Assembly: GCA_020697295.1 (NCBI GenBank)
Contig: JAJFBF010000021.1
Location: 1-54,231, forward strand
DNA: 54,231 nt
From: Moraxellaceae bacterium
GTDB lineage: Bacteria > Pseudomonadota > Gammaproteobacteria > Pseudomonadales > Moraxellaceae
Direction: 5' to 3'
Shown here: piece by piece, positions 45,933-54,231 of the stretch
Layout: the number at the start of each line of letters is the position of its first letter
Position numbering within the stretch: the first letter of the stretch is position 1
Made by a program: the position numbers and the translations under genes
Notes under the pieces: model-generated
The model's input: only the letters and a program-made list of their open reading frames with translations
Databases searched by the model: none
Told to the model about the DNA's origin: nothing

Positions 45933-46756
45933 GCATCCCCCGCGCCGGGCTCCCTGCCCGCGCTGGCGGCACTCACGGCGGCCGGGATCGGTGCCTCCCT
46001 CGCCGGCCTCTCGTAGTCGAACTCAAAATCGGAGCGTTCGCCCGGGCCTTCGGGGCCAAACGCCTGCTCGACAAAGCGGATGCGCTGTCGCCCCATCAAC
46101 AGGACCGCCGACGAGCGGGTGCCGTAGGCGGGGGAGCGGATAAAGGGCGGCGCCAGCAGGCGCTCCAGGGCGAGGCCGACGCCGGTATCGGGCAGGTCCT
46201 CGTCGGGGGCGGCGGCATCGTCGGCCAGCAGGTCCAGCAAGGGGCCGACGGCGGGAGCGGCCAGCTGCGCGCGCAGCGCCTCGCGCGCCCGCTCGACCTT
46301 GGGCCAGGCCGAGTCGAGGAGATGATTGCTGAGGCCATAGACGCCGGGGGGCAGGGCCCGCGGCGGCGTACCCCGGTTGCTCAGCACGATCAGGCTGTCG
46401 GCGTCGCCCAGGAGCAGGTTGAAGCCGCTGTAGTGATCGGTATCGGCCATGACCGCCGCGGCATAGGCCGCGGGGGACTGCGTTGTTTGCAGGTACTCGC
46501 TTACCAGCAGGCCACGTGATCGCGAGCCTTGGGGCCGGCCCGGCTCACGAAAGTTGGTGAGGGCGGCAAAGCGGCCACCACGGGTCACCCCCAGCCAGGT
46601 GCCGCCGGCAGCCAGGTCGCGCCCGGCCAGCACGGCAGGCGCCTCCGGCCAGAAGCGGGCCGGCGCAGTGGCGCGGGCATGGAATTCGTCGCGGTTGGCG
46701 GCAACGATGAGGGGGTAGTCGGGGTGGGCCTGCCAGGCCAGGGCAATCAGGCACAT
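45929..46756 (-). CDS. NRDE (TANGO2-like) family protein
   Basis: The 275-aa protein begins MCLIALAWQAHPDYPLIVAANRDEFHAR, giving the NRDE motif near residue 21. It has GRDLAAGGTWLGV, RFAALTNFREP and YGLSNHLLDSAWPKV as in TANGO2 homologues. The conserved Cys2 can act as an N-terminal nucleophile after Met removal, which favours this start; the frame remains open 108 bp further. Human TANGO2 is linked to metabolic crises and haem or lipid handling; the bacterial role is unknown. Confidence 0.9.
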   Translation of the reverse strand: MCLIALAWQAHPDYPLIVAANRDEFHARATAPARFWPEAPAVLAGRDLAAGGTWLGVTRGGRFAALTNFREPGRPQGSRSRGLLVSEYLQTTQSPAAYAAAVMADTDHYSGFNLLLGDADSLIVLSNRGTPPRALPPGVYGLSNHLLDSAWPKVERAREALRAQLAAPAVGPLLDLLADDAAAPDEDLPDTGVGLALERLLAPPFIRSPAYGTRSSAVLLMGRQRIRFVEQAFGPEGPGERSDFEFDYERPAREAPIPAAVSAASAGREPGAGDA

Positions 46757-46960
46757 TCGGGATGGGACTCCCCGGGGGTAAAGGTTTGGATAGCGGGTTG
46801 GGCCATGGAGCGGTCGCTTGCGGGTGGTCGCGGCTGAAGCCGGGCCGAAGGGACACCCCCACACCGCCCCTGCCGCCGCTCCCGCACTGCAGCCGCATTC
46901 CCCTCGCCGGCTTGGCCGTGTGAGAATGCCCGCCTTGTTTTAGCAGATACCGGACATCCC

Positions 46961-47770
46961 GTGCTGACTTATCCCCAGATCGATCCCATCGCCTTGCATA
47001 TAGGCTCCGGCGGCATCCACTGGTACGGCCTCATGTACCTCTGCGGCTTCGCCACCGGCTACGGCCTGGCGCTATGGCGTGCGCGCCACTCTCGCGGCCT
47101 GTGGACGGCCGACATGGTCGGCGACATCGTCTTCTACGTCGCGCTCGGCGTCATCCTCGGCGGACGCCTCGGCTATGTACTCTTCTATGGCTTCGACCGC
47201 TTTGTCGACGACCCGCTCTGGGCCCTGCGCCTCTGGGAAGGCGGCATGAGCTTTCACGGCGGCCTGCTCGGCGTGGTCGTCGCCATGCTCGTGTTCACGC
47301 GCCAGTACAAGAAGAACTGGTTCGACGTCATGGATTTTGTGGCGCCCCTGATACCGCCCGGCATCTTCTTCGGCCGCATCGGCAATTTCATCGGTGGCGA
47401 GCTTTGGGGCCGCCCGGTGACCAATCCGGATTATCCGTTCGGCATGGTCTTTCCCCATGTCGACCTGCTGGTGCGTCATCCCTCGCAACTCTACGAAGCC
47501 GCGCTCGAGGGCCTGCTGCTGTTCATCCTGCTGTGGTGGTATTCCAGCAAGCCGCGCCCGCGCATGGCGGTGGCCTCGCTATTCCTGGTCGGTTATGGCC
47601 TGGCGCGCTTCACCGTGGAGTTCTTCCGCCAGCCCGACGCCGACAAGGGCTTTATCCTCTTTGACTGGATGACAATGGGGCAGATCCTGACCTTGCCCAT
47701 GATCGGCCTCGGCGTCGTGCTGCTGGCCGTCGCCTACGCCCGCCAGCCCGCCGGAGCGCCCGCCAAATGA
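46961..47770 (+). CDS. lgt: Prolipoprotein diacylglyceryl transferase
   Basis: This inner-membrane enzyme adds diacylglycerol to the lipobox Cys of prolipoproteins, the first step of lipoprotein maturation. The 269-aa protein has seven predicted membrane segments and family motifs [21 protein letters not shown] and the signature [15 protein letters not shown]. The start is a GTG. It overlaps thyA by 4 bp, as in the E. coli lgt-thyA operon. Confidence 0.97.
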   Translation: MLTYPQIDPIALHIGSGGIHWYGLMYLCGFATGYGLALWRARHSRGLWTADMVGDIVFYVALGVILGGRLGYVLFYGFDRFVDDPLWALRLWEGGMSFHGGLLGVVVAMLVFTRQYKKNWFDVMDFVAPLIPPGIFFGRIGNFIGGELWGRPVTNPDYPFGMVFPHVDLLVRHPSQLYEAALEGLLLFILLWWYSSKPRPRMAVASLFLVGYGLARFTVEFFRQPDADKGFILFDWMTMGQILTLPMIGLGVVLLAVAYARQPAGAPAK

Positions 47771-48561
47771 AGCAATACCTCGATTTCATGCGCCATGTGC
47801 GCGAGCACGGCACCTTCAAGGCCGACCGCACCGGCACCGGTACCTGGTCGGTGTTCGGCTACCAGATGCGCTTCGACCTCGCGCAGGGCTTCCCGGCGCT
47901 GACCACGAAAAAGCTGCACCTGAAATCCATCATCCACGAGCTGCTGTGGTTCCTGAAAGGCGATACCAATATCCGCTACCTCAAGGAAAACGGCGTCTCC
48001 ATCTGGGACGAGTGGGCCGATGCGGACGGCAACCTGGGCCCAGTCTACGGCTACCAGTGGCGCTCCTGGCCGGCCGCGGACGGCCGCCACATCGACCAGA
48101 TCACGCAGGTGATCGAGCAGATCAAGGCGACGCCGGATTCACGCCGCCTCATCGTCTCGGCCTGGAACGTGGGCGAGATCCAGAACATGGCGCTGCCGCC
48201 CTGCCACGCGTTTTTCCAGTTCTACGTGGCCGACGGCAAGCTCTCCTGCCAGCTCTACCAGCGCTCGGCCGACATCTTTCTGGGCGTGCCCTTCAACATC
48301 GCCAGCTATGCCCTGCTGACGCTGATGGTGGCGCAGGCCTGCGACCTCGCGCCGGGTGAGTTCATCTGGACCGGCGGCGACTGCCACCTCTACAGCAATC
48401 ACCTGGAGCAGGCCGACCTGCAGCTCTCGCGCGAGCCGCTCAAGCTGCCCACGATGAAGATCAACCCGGACGTGAAGGACCTGTTTGCCTTCACCTTCGA
48501 GGACTTCACGCTTGAAGGCTACGAGCACCACCCGCACATCAAGGCCCCGGTGGCGGTGTAG
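47767..48561 (+). CDS. thyA: Thymidylate synthase
   Basis: This enzyme methylates dUMP to dTMP using 5,10-methylene-THF. At 264 aa it has the same length as E. coli ThyA. The nucleophile is Cys146 in [30 protein letters not shown] and [11 protein letters not shown] are the dUMP/folate sites. It is coupled to lgt upstream; folA follows after an 83-bp repeat-bearing gap, so the folate cycle partners are grouped. Confidence 0.98.
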   Translation: MKQYLDFMRHVREHGTFKADRTGTGTWSVFGYQMRFDLAQGFPALTTKKLHLKSIIHELLWFLKGDTNIRYLKENGVSIWDEWADADGNLGPVYGYQWRSWPAADGRHIDQITQVIEQIKATPDSRRLIVSAWNVGEIQNMALPPCHAFFQFYVADGKLSCQLYQRSADIFLGVPFNIASYALLTLMVAQACDLAPGEFIWTGGDCHLYSNHLEQADLQLSREPLKLPTMKINPDVKDLFAFTFEDFTLEGYEHHPHIKAPVAV

Positions 48562-48633
48562 ATCGGGCTTCCCGAACCAGGGGACTCCCTTCGGTCCCAG
48601 GTCGGGCTTTAACCGAGGCGCCCAGCCCGACCT
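48562..48633. repeat. Repeat-bearing gap between thyA and folA
   Basis: A diverged long GTCGGGCT element (48601-48631) follows a fragment resembling the 27-bp tandem repeat before ptsP (around 48579-48598). Both repeat types occurring together twice suggests they spread or are copied as one unit. Confidence 0.6.
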
Positions 48634-48644
48634 ACCGGACAGGT

Positions 48645-49178
48645 ATGAATGTGAACGAAAACGAAGAAGTGAAACCGGTGTTGTCGCTGATCGCCGCCGT
48701 CGCCGACAACGGCTGCATCGGCGTCGACAACAAGCTGCCCTGGTACCTGCCGGACGATCTCAAGTACTTCAAGGCGGTGACCTCGGGCAAGCCCGTGATC
48801 ATGGGCCGCAGCACTTTTGAATCGCTGGGCAAGCCGCTGCCCAACCGCACCAATATCGTCATCACCCGCAACCCCGGCTACCAGGCGCCTGAAGGCGTGC
48901 GCGTGGTGCATTCACTGGACGAGGCCATCCGCGTCGGCGAGGCCGTGGCGCATATCGCCGGCAACGACGAGGTCGTCATCATCGGCGGCGCGCAAATCTA
49001 TGGCGAGGCGCTGCCGAAGGTGCAGCGCATGTACCTGACGGAAGTCCGGAAAACCGTGACTGGCGATGCCTTTTTTCCAGGCTGGGACCGGAGCGCGTGG
49101 CAGGAAGTGTCACGGCAACCGCACCACTACGAGCCGGCGCATACTGACTACAGCTTTGTGATCTATGCGCGGCGCTGA
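48645..49178 (+). CDS. folA: Dihydrofolate reductase
   Basis: This enzyme reduces dihydrofolate produced by ThyA. The 177-aa protein has LIAAVADNGCIGVDNKLPW, catalytic Asp in YLPDDLKYFK, the NADPH motif VIMGRSTFESLG and VIIGGAQIYGEAL. The first eleven residues (MNVNENEEVKP) are an unusual acidic extension. I keep this ATG because no other start lies close to the conserved VLSLIAAV strand. Confidence 0.96.
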   Translation: MNVNENEEVKPVLSLIAAVADNGCIGVDNKLPWYLPDDLKYFKAVTSGKPVIMGRSTFESLGKPLPNRTNIVITRNPGYQAPEGVRVVHSLDEAIRVGEAVAHIAGNDEVVIIGGAQIYGEALPKVQRMYLTEVRKTVTGDAFFPGWDRSAWQEVSRQPHHYEPAHTDYSFVIYARR

Positions 49179-49248
49179 TGGCCGCGGCTATCCGCCGGCC
49201 TGCCTGGCACAGAACAACAAACACTGACCGACCGAGAAGGATGAGTAC

Positions 49249-50508
49249 GTGAACCCGACCACCTTGCAGATCGTTGCCACCGTCCTCTTTGCGGTGGCGC
49301 TGGTGCATACCTTTTCCACCAAGTTCTTCGAGCGCATGGCGCACCGGCAACCAGCCCATGCCGGCATCTGGCACCTGCTGGGCGAGGTGGAAGCAGTGTT
49401 CGGCTTCTGGGCGCTCGTGCTGATCGTGGCCATGTTCGCGATGCAGGGCAGCGTTTCCGCACTCGACTATATCGATACGCGCAATTTCACCGAGCCGATG
49501 TTCGTCTTTGCCATCATGGTGATTGCCGGCAGCCGACCCATCCTGCAGTTCTGCGTGATGCTCGCCCGCCTTATCGACCGGCTGATCCCCCTCGACGGCA
49601 ACATGAGCTTCTACTTCGTGGTGCTGGCGGTGATGCCGCTGCTGGGCTCCTTCATCACCGAGCCGGCGGCCATGACGCTGGCGGCGCTGATCCTGCGCGA
49701 CCGCTTCTTCCAGCACCGCCTCTCGCCGCGCCTCATGTATGCCACCCTCGGCGTGCTCTTCGTCAACATCTCGATCGGGGGCACACTGACCTCCTTCGCG
49801 GCGCCGCCGGTGCTGATGGTGGCCGGCAAGTGGGGCTGGGACAGTACCTTCATGCTGACCCAGATCGGCTGGAAGGCGGCGATCGCGGTCCTGGTCAACG
49901 CGCTGGCCGCCACCTTCTTCTTCCGCCATGAACTGCGGCAGCTGCCGGCCACCGACACCCTGTCCTCCGGAAGCCGCGTGCCGGCGGCGCTGATCGCCGT
50001 GCATCTGGCCTTCCTGGGGGCACTGGTCATGTTCGCGCATCACCCCGCCCTCTTCATGGGCCTGTTCCTGTTCTTCCTGGGTGTGGCGCATGCCTACGAA
50101 CGCCACCAGGACCGCCTGATCCTGCGCGAGGGCCTGCTCGTCGCCTTCTTCCTGGCCGGCCTGATCGTACTGGGCGGCATGCAGCAATGGTGGCTGCAGC
50201 CGCTGCTGCTGCGCATGGATGCTGACGCGATCTACTTCGGCGCGACAGCGCTGACCGCCATTACCGACAACGCGGCGCTGACCTACCTGGGCTCGCTGGT
50301 GGAGGGGCTCTCTGACGAGTTCAAGTACGCACTCGTCACGGGCGCCGTCACGGGCGGGGGCTTGACCGTGATCGCCAACGCACCCAACCCGGCCGGCATG
50401 TCCATCCTGCGGCACCGCTTCGAGGACGAGACAGTCAACCCGTGGCCGCTGCTGCTGGCGGCGTTGCCACCGACCTTCGTGGCCATCCTCGCCTTCCGCC
50501 TGCTCTAG
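49249..50508 (+). CDS. Putative Na+/H+ antiporter (Na_H_antiport_2 type)
   Basis: The 419-aa polytopic inner-membrane protein has about ten membrane segments. Conserved polar patches include STKFFERMAHR, LLGEVEAVFGFWA, GSFITEPAAMTLAALILRD, NISIGGTLTSFAAPPVLM and ALTAITDNAALTYLGSL. The pattern is that of the family annotated as putative Na+/H+ antiporter; transport has not been shown by sequence alone. A GTG start has GAGAAGGA upstream. It stands alone and ends at a strong terminator. Confidence 0.85.
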   Translation: MNPTTLQIVATVLFAVALVHTFSTKFFERMAHRQPAHAGIWHLLGEVEAVFGFWALVLIVAMFAMQGSVSALDYIDTRNFTEPMFVFAIMVIAGSRPILQFCVMLARLIDRLIPLDGNMSFYFVVLAVMPLLGSFITEPAAMTLAALILRDRFFQHRLSPRLMYATLGVLFVNISIGGTLTSFAAPPVLMVAGKWGWDSTFMLTQIGWKAAIAVLVNALAATFFFRHELRQLPATDTLSSGSRVPAALIAVHLAFLGALVMFAHHPALFMGLFLFFLGVAHAYERHQDRLILREGLLVAFFLAGLIVLGGMQQWWLQPLLLRMDADAIYFGATALTAITDNAALTYLGSLVEGLSDEFKYALVTGAVTGGGLTVIANAPNPAGMSILRHRFEDETVNPWPLLLAALPPTFVAILAFRLL

Positions 50509-50529
50509 CGGGGAGCCTCACCCTGCCAG

Positions 50530-50567
50530 CCATGAAAAAGCCCGCCGGAAGGCGGGCTTTTTCATGG
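50530..50567. terminator. Bidirectional intrinsic terminator
   Basis: A perfect 17-bp stem (50530-50546 with 50551-50567, loop GGAA) has a GCCCGCC core flanked by an A-run on one side and a T-run on the other. It lies 22 bp after the antiporter stop and 84 bp from the convergent lipoprotein gene stop, so it can serve both. Confidence 0.88.
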
Positions 50568-50650
50568 CGACATATTCCTGGCGGCGCGACGCCCGGTGAC
50601 TGGAGGTCTTTACCGACGCGGAGCGGACGCCATCAGCGACGCCCCCTTCC

Positions 50651-51064
50651 TCAGCCCGGCACCACCTTCAGAAGCGCGGGCGCGCTCTGCGAGCAACCAT
50701 GGTCATTGCAGAGCGCGACCCGGATCTCGTAGGCGCCGGGCGTGTCGAAGCTGAGGTCCAGGCTGCCCTGCTGCTGGCTCGGGCTCAGCACCCGCAGCTT
50801 GCCGGCGCCGGCGGACTTGCCATTCACCAGCACCTGCCAGCGCCCGCCGTTCTCTCCCCACCACATATTCCAGCGCAGGATCTGGGGCCCCGGCACGGCC
50901 GTCGCCGGCAGCGACGCGATTTGCGGACGTCCGGGCGCCATCAGGCTGCCATCGCGGGCAAGGGTGGCGGTTGGCGCCGAAGCCTGGCGCTTGACGACGG
51001 TTTCACCCCCGCAACCCGCCACCAGCGTGGCCAGTGCGAGCGCGATGCAGTATCGGCTGGACAT
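50651..51064 (-). CDS. Putative lipoprotein with an Ig-like/chitinase-N-type domain
   Basis: The 137-aa product has a signal peptide with lipobox LVAGC (Cys18), followed by a linker and a small beta-sandwich-like domain (ILRWNMWWGENGGRWQVLVN, SLDLSFDTPGAYEIRVALCN). The WNxWWG...W.V.VNG and final YEIRVALCNxxGCS pattern resembles the immunoglobulin-like N-terminal domain of bacterial chitinases. Carbohydrate-surface binding is a guess. Two Cys (NDHGCS, ALCN) could form a disulfide. It is a single gene. Confidence 0.75.
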   Translation of the reverse strand: MSSRYCIALALATLVAGCGGETVVKRQASAPTATLARDGSLMAPGRPQIASLPATAVPGPQILRWNMWWGENGGRWQVLVNGKSAGAGKLRVLSPSQQQGSLDLSFDTPGAYEIRVALCNDHGCSQSAPALLKVVPG

Positions 51065-51210
51065 GATTCGACTCCCCTTCAGGTACGAAAGGGAGTCTGG
51101 CGCGGAAGAAAAGGCGAAAAGTGCGAAGGGATGACGTTTTTCGTCATCTATTTTGGTTTTGTGACCGCCGGCGGCATTGAACTGCCGAGGCGGTCACACT
51201 GCGAACCGGC

Positions 51211-51531
51211 TCAGGCACTGGTGAGACGGGTCTGCACGCTGGTCAACACCTCGATCAGGTCACGGGCACGGGCCGGCTTGGTCAGCGCGAAGGTATTGGG
51301 GATCAGGGTCTTGTCCGGCGAGGCATAGGTAATGATCGCGCGCGGCTTCTGTTCCTTGAGGTTGCTGACGCGGGACTGCTCGGTATCGATGATGACCACG
51401 TCCGCGCCCTCCTCCTCGCGGTACTCCCAGACCGCGCCCCCGACCTTGCCGATGATGCCCAGCAGCGACTTTATCAGCGCCACGTCGCGCTCGCCCATGG
51501 CCGAGCAGGTGATGGAGTATTTCTGGGACAT
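51211..51531 (-). CDS. Receiver-like (pseudo-receiver) single-domain protein
   Basis: The 106-aa protein follows the alternating beta/alpha plan of a response-regulator receiver. It keeps an Asp at the end of strand 3 (ADVVIIDTEQSR) and the strand-5 Lys-Pro (ALTKPARARDLIEVL). The N-terminal acidic pair that binds Mg is missing (CSAMGERD instead), and the loop after strand 3 is short. No output domain follows. It is encoded just downstream of two GGDEF genes on the same strand (167-bp gap), so a role as an accessory of that signalling unit is possible. Confidence 0.65.
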   Translation of the reverse strand: MSQKYSITCSAMGERDVALIKSLLGIIGKVGGAVWEYREEEGADVVIIDTEQSRVSNLKEQKPRAIITYASPDKTLIPNTFALTKPARARDLIEVLTSVQTRLTSA

Positions 51532-51698
51532 GGCAACCTCGGGCTAGCTACTTGCGGCACGGCCAGGAGACGTGCACGGAATGAATCGGTTTGCCACTCG
51601 CCCCGACCCTGGAGCGCGCCAACCAGCACGCATTAAAGCGGCTGGCCCGGCTCCGGGCAAGCTGCGCGAGGCCGGGTCGCGGGGACAAGGGGCGTGAA

Positions 51699-52868
51699 TC
51701 AGCCGGCATCGGCGGCCAAGGTGCTCACCACCCGGTCACGCCCCTCTCCCTTGGCGCGATAGAGGCAGGCATCGGCGGCGCGCAGCGCCTTCTCGCCATC
51801 GCCGTCACTGGCCTCGGCAAGGCCGATACTGAGGGTGATCCGGAAGCGCCGCCCCTCGCTTTCGAACTCCGCCTCCGCCAGTCGGGCGCGAATCCGCTCC
51901 GCGACATGCCGCGCCGCCTCCAGTCCCGTCTCCGGCAGCAGGATCACGAACTCCTCGCCACCAAAGCGGGCCGGCACATCGACCGGCTGGCGCACGGCGT
52001 CGCCCAGGATACTGCCCAGGCGGGACAGCACCGCATCACCGACGGGGTGGCCGAAGCTGTCATTGATGCGCTTGAAGTCATCCACGTCGCACATCATCAC
52101 GCAGGCGACCCGGCGCGTACGGAGCTGCTTGCTGAACTCCTCCTCGAGCAAGCTCATGAAGCTGCCGCGGTTGAGCAGCCCGGTCAGAGTATCGAACCGG
52201 GTCAATTCCTCCAGCTCGCGATTGCGTCGCTCCATATGACCAAAAATAAAGAACATGGCGGCGGCAAAGAAGACCACCACCATATCGAAAAGGACGCGCA
52301 TCCAGATGTCCCACCACCAGGCCAGCGGCTGCCCGGTCATCACCGGTTCGGCCAGCAGCGGCGCGTAGCGCAGGGCCCCGCGCGAAATCGCCACTTCGGC
52401 GGCGGTGACCATGAGCGCGCTGATGACCAGGCCGGGGAGCAACAGGCGCAGCGGGAACCAGGAACGCGCCAGCACGAAGCTGGCCAGGAACACGAGGGTC
52501 ATCGGCGTATCCTTGTGTCCATAAAGGATGCCGAGGTTCGCGGACGCCACCAGCAAGTAGGTAATGAGCGCCAGGGCCAACCCGGGCCGCGGCTGCGACG
52601 AACGGAAGCGCGGCAGGCACCAGGCGAAGATGCCCAGGTAGAGCAGGAGCGACACCGCCTCCTGGACGACCACATACCGCAGCAAGGCCGGCTGGTAGAA
52701 ACGCCCCGCCGCCGGATCGAGCAGCGCATAGGCGTCCATCACGAACAGCACCAGCACAAAAGGCAACGCCACCGCTGCAATGAACAGGCAGCCCGCCGTG
52801 GTGTAGCGCAGCTTGAGCTGCTCCTCCAGCCAGTCGAGACCCCGCAGCAGTCGCGGCGGCCAGGTCAT
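51699..52868 (-). CDS. Membrane-bound GGDEF diguanylate cyclase, copy 2
   Basis: The 389-aa protein has about six N-terminal membrane segments (about 25-205), a short linker with RRNRELEELTRFDTLTGLLNR, and a GGDEF domain with the active-site motif GGEEF. The DDFKRINDSFGHPVGD Mg/GTP site is intact. An RxxD inhibitory site is not in register before GGEEF. It probably makes cyclic di-GMP from two GTP. Its start overlaps the stop of the upstream GGDEF gene by 4 bp, and the two proteins are alike throughout, including the membrane part. Confidence 0.92.
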   Translation of the reverse strand: MTWPPRLLRGLDWLEEQLKLRYTTAGCLFIAAVALPFVLVLFVMDAYALLDPAAGRFYQPALLRYVVVQEAVSLLLYLGIFAWCLPRFRSSQPRPGLALALITYLLVASANLGILYGHKDTPMTLVFLASFVLARSWFPLRLLLPGLVISALMVTAAEVAISRGALRYAPLLAEPVMTGQPLAWWWDIWMRVLFDMVVVFFAAAMFFIFGHMERRNRELEELTRFDTLTGLLNRGSFMSLLEEEFSKQLRTRRVACVMMCDVDDFKRINDSFGHPVGDAVLSRLGSILGDAVRQPVDVPARFGGEEFVILLPETGLEAARHVAERIRARLAEAEFESEGRRFRITLSIGLAEASDGDGEKALRAADACLYRAKGEGRDRVVSTLAADAG

Positions 52869-54013
52869 GACGCCGCTTCCTGTGCCGAGACCACGATCCG
52901 GTCACGGCCGTCGTGCTTGGCCTGGTAGAGATTCACGTCGGCGGCCTTGAGCGCGGCATCGATACTGCCGGCGCCGCACTCCACCACGCCCATGCTGAGG
53001 GTAACGCGGAAGCGGCGCCCGGGCGGCCCGAACTCCTGCTGCGCCAGCATCCGGCGCAGGCGCTCGCAGACCCGGCGCGCCTCCGTTGCGCGGCAGTCCG
53101 TCAGCAACAACGCGAACTCCTCGCCGCCCAACCGTGCCGCCACGTCGCCAGGAATGCGCAGGCCCGTGCCCAGGAGACTGCCGATGGCGCGCAGCACCTC
53201 GTCGCCGGCATGGTGGCCCCAGGTGTCGTTCACCTTCTTGAAGTGGTCGGCATCGCAAAGCACAAGGCTGAACGGCTGCCGATACCGGTCGCGGCGCTGC
53301 TGCTCGACTGCAAGGCGCTCCATGAAGTATCGCCGGTTGGAGAGCCCGGTCAGGCTGTCCGTGCGCGACAATTCCTCGAGCTGGCGGCGCTGCCCGTCCA
53401 TGCGATTGAACAGCAGCAGCATGAGAAAAAGCCCGAAGGTCACGGCGGTGAAGAACATGTAGTCCTGCCAGTCGCGCCACCACGCCACCGGCTGGCCGTC
53501 GACAAAGGTGGCGGGCAGCAGGGCTGGCGCATACGGCATCAAGCCGCCCAGCACCAGCCAGTCGGCCAGGGTGATGGTGACCAGCGCAAAGACAAAGCCG
53601 GCGAGGGTGGGCCCGCGACCGAGCAGGGCGAGCCCGACCACCAGGGCACTGATCATGACCGTACTGGTCGGCGAGGTGATCGGCCCGTAGGCAATGCCCA
53701 TGGCCACATAGCCCGGCACCTGCAGCAGCACCACGCCGACCGCCATGCGCGGCATCGGCGTCGGCTGCCGCCGGCGCGGCCACAGCCAGAGCACGATCAG
53801 GGTGTCAGCGGCGATCACCGCAAGCAGGAAAGCATTCAGGGCGGCCACCACCTCGAGGCGGGCCACTGCCGCGAAGGCCGGGTCGGCCATCCAGCCGGCA
53901 AACAGCGTCCAGTGCCAGCAAAAGATCGGCAGGCTGGAGAAGACTGCCAGCAGGCACATCAGTGCGGGCGTGGCGCCTTTCAGGCGAGTAAGCGACGGGA
54001 CTTGCGGAAGCAT
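52865..54013 (-). CDS. Membrane-bound GGDEF diguanylate cyclase, copy 1
   Basis: The 382-aa protein has the same plan as the next gene: about six membrane segments with GQPVAWWRDW before the last one, linker QRRQLEELSRTDSLTGLSNRR, Mg/GTP site DADHFKKVNDTWGHHAGDE and active site GGEEF. The RxxD inhibitory site is likewise absent. The start is uncertain: ATG at 54013 gives an N-terminus close to the first membrane segment, while ATG at 54052 or 54178 would add basic residues. No good ribosome-binding site distinguishes them. About 215 bp to the window end hold no other gene I can support. Confidence 0.88.
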   Translation of the reverse strand: MLPQVPSLTRLKGATPALMCLLAVFSSLPIFCWHWTLFAGWMADPAFAAVARLEVVAALNAFLLAVIAADTLIVLWLWPRRRQPTPMPRMAVGVVLLQVPGYVAMGIAYGPITSPTSTVMISALVVGLALLGRGPTLAGFVFALVTITLADWLVLGGLMPYAPALLPATFVDGQPVAWWRDWQDYMFFTAVTFGLFLMLLLFNRMDGQRRQLEELSRTDSLTGLSNRRYFMERLAVEQQRRDRYRQPFSLVLCDADHFKKVNDTWGHHAGDEVLRAIGSLLGTGLRIPGDVAARLGGEEFALLLTDCRATEARRVCERLRRMLAQQEFGPPGRRFRVTLSMGVVECGAGSIDAALKAADVNLYQAKHDGRDRIVVSAQEAAS

Positions 54014-54231
54014 GGGCCTGTTCAATCCGTGGAGGCGCGCCAAGCATGCCATCGGCCTGCGGCGGCGTAGAGTCCGGCCCGGATTGGCCGGCCGTTTTTG
54101 CGACCAACGGAACCGCTGACCCGGCCGCGCCCCCCGACCCTGCCTATCCGGGTAGGTAATTCCCGCAATTCTGGCCAATGACTGCGGCCCTGGCGTCCGC
54201 GCCCGTCCGCCCGCTGCGGAGCAGGCGACCC

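Overview
The window is a high-GC chromosomal segment that reads as a gammaproteobacterium. The strongest taxonomic clues are gene-order blocks known from Escherichia coli and relatives: zapA - 6S RNA (ssrS) - ygfA, ygfB-pepP-ubiH-ubiI, and rppH-ptsP...lgt-thyA(-folA). I cannot fix the order or genus; a respiratory, denitrification-capable environmental lineage is likely because of nirS. No phage, insertion sequence or CRISPR array was seen.

Layout. 0.2-2.3 kb: a cytochrome cd1 nitrite reductase with an extra N-terminal cytochrome c domain, closed by a terminator. 2.5-7.2 kb: sbcDC nuclease operon. 7.36 kb: tRNA-Arg(CCG). 7.5-9.3 kb: YhiN-type flavoprotein and a small periplasmic protein. 9.6-13.6 kb: an RND efflux operon whose pump gene has lost about 60 codons and its reading frame. 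13.8-16.4 kb: divergent rpiA and ilvA. 16.4-24.1 kb (minus strand): a six-gene run made of CreB/CreC, a VIT/VWA protein with a PEP-CTERM tail, an exosortase, a GT51 glycan polymerase and a DUF457 membrane protein. 24.1-30.0 kb: rlmI and the glycine cleavage genes gcvT-gcvH-gcvPA-gcvPB. 30.3-33.9 kb: methyltransferase, DUF2238 membrane protein and a TPR/GT41 (OGT-like) glycosyltransferase. 33.9-39.6 kb: ubiI, ubiH, pepP, ygfB with two secreted paralogs inserted on the other strand. 39.7-41.2 kb: ZapB-like protein, ZapA, 6S RNA, YgfA. 41.3-49.2 kb: HAD phosphatase, rppH, ptsP, mpg/NRDE, lgt, thyA, folA. 49.2-54 kb: a Na+/H+ antiporter-like protein, a lipoprotein, a pseudo-receiver and two tandem membrane GGDEF proteins.

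The most notable system is the CreBC-exosortase locus. The CreB/CreC pair lies directly upstream of an operon encoding a VIT/VWA protein with a PEP-CTERM sorting tail and one exosortase. The gap between creC and the VIT gene carries an exact match to the CreB-binding tag TTCACnnnnnnTTCAC, placed like an activator site upstream of a -10-like element. The arrangement (kinase, regulator, VIT/VWA cargo, dedicated sorting enzyme) parallels the proteobacterial dedicated sortase system, with an exosortase in place of the sortase, and continues into a peptidoglycan glycosyltransferase. I infer an envelope-stress-induced surface display module.

A second theme is a family of short palindromes built on GTCGGGCT...AGCCCGAC, present in five intergenic gaps, plus a 27-bp tandem repeat before ptsP. 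Function calls rest on reading motifs and gene order by eye; no database search was run.
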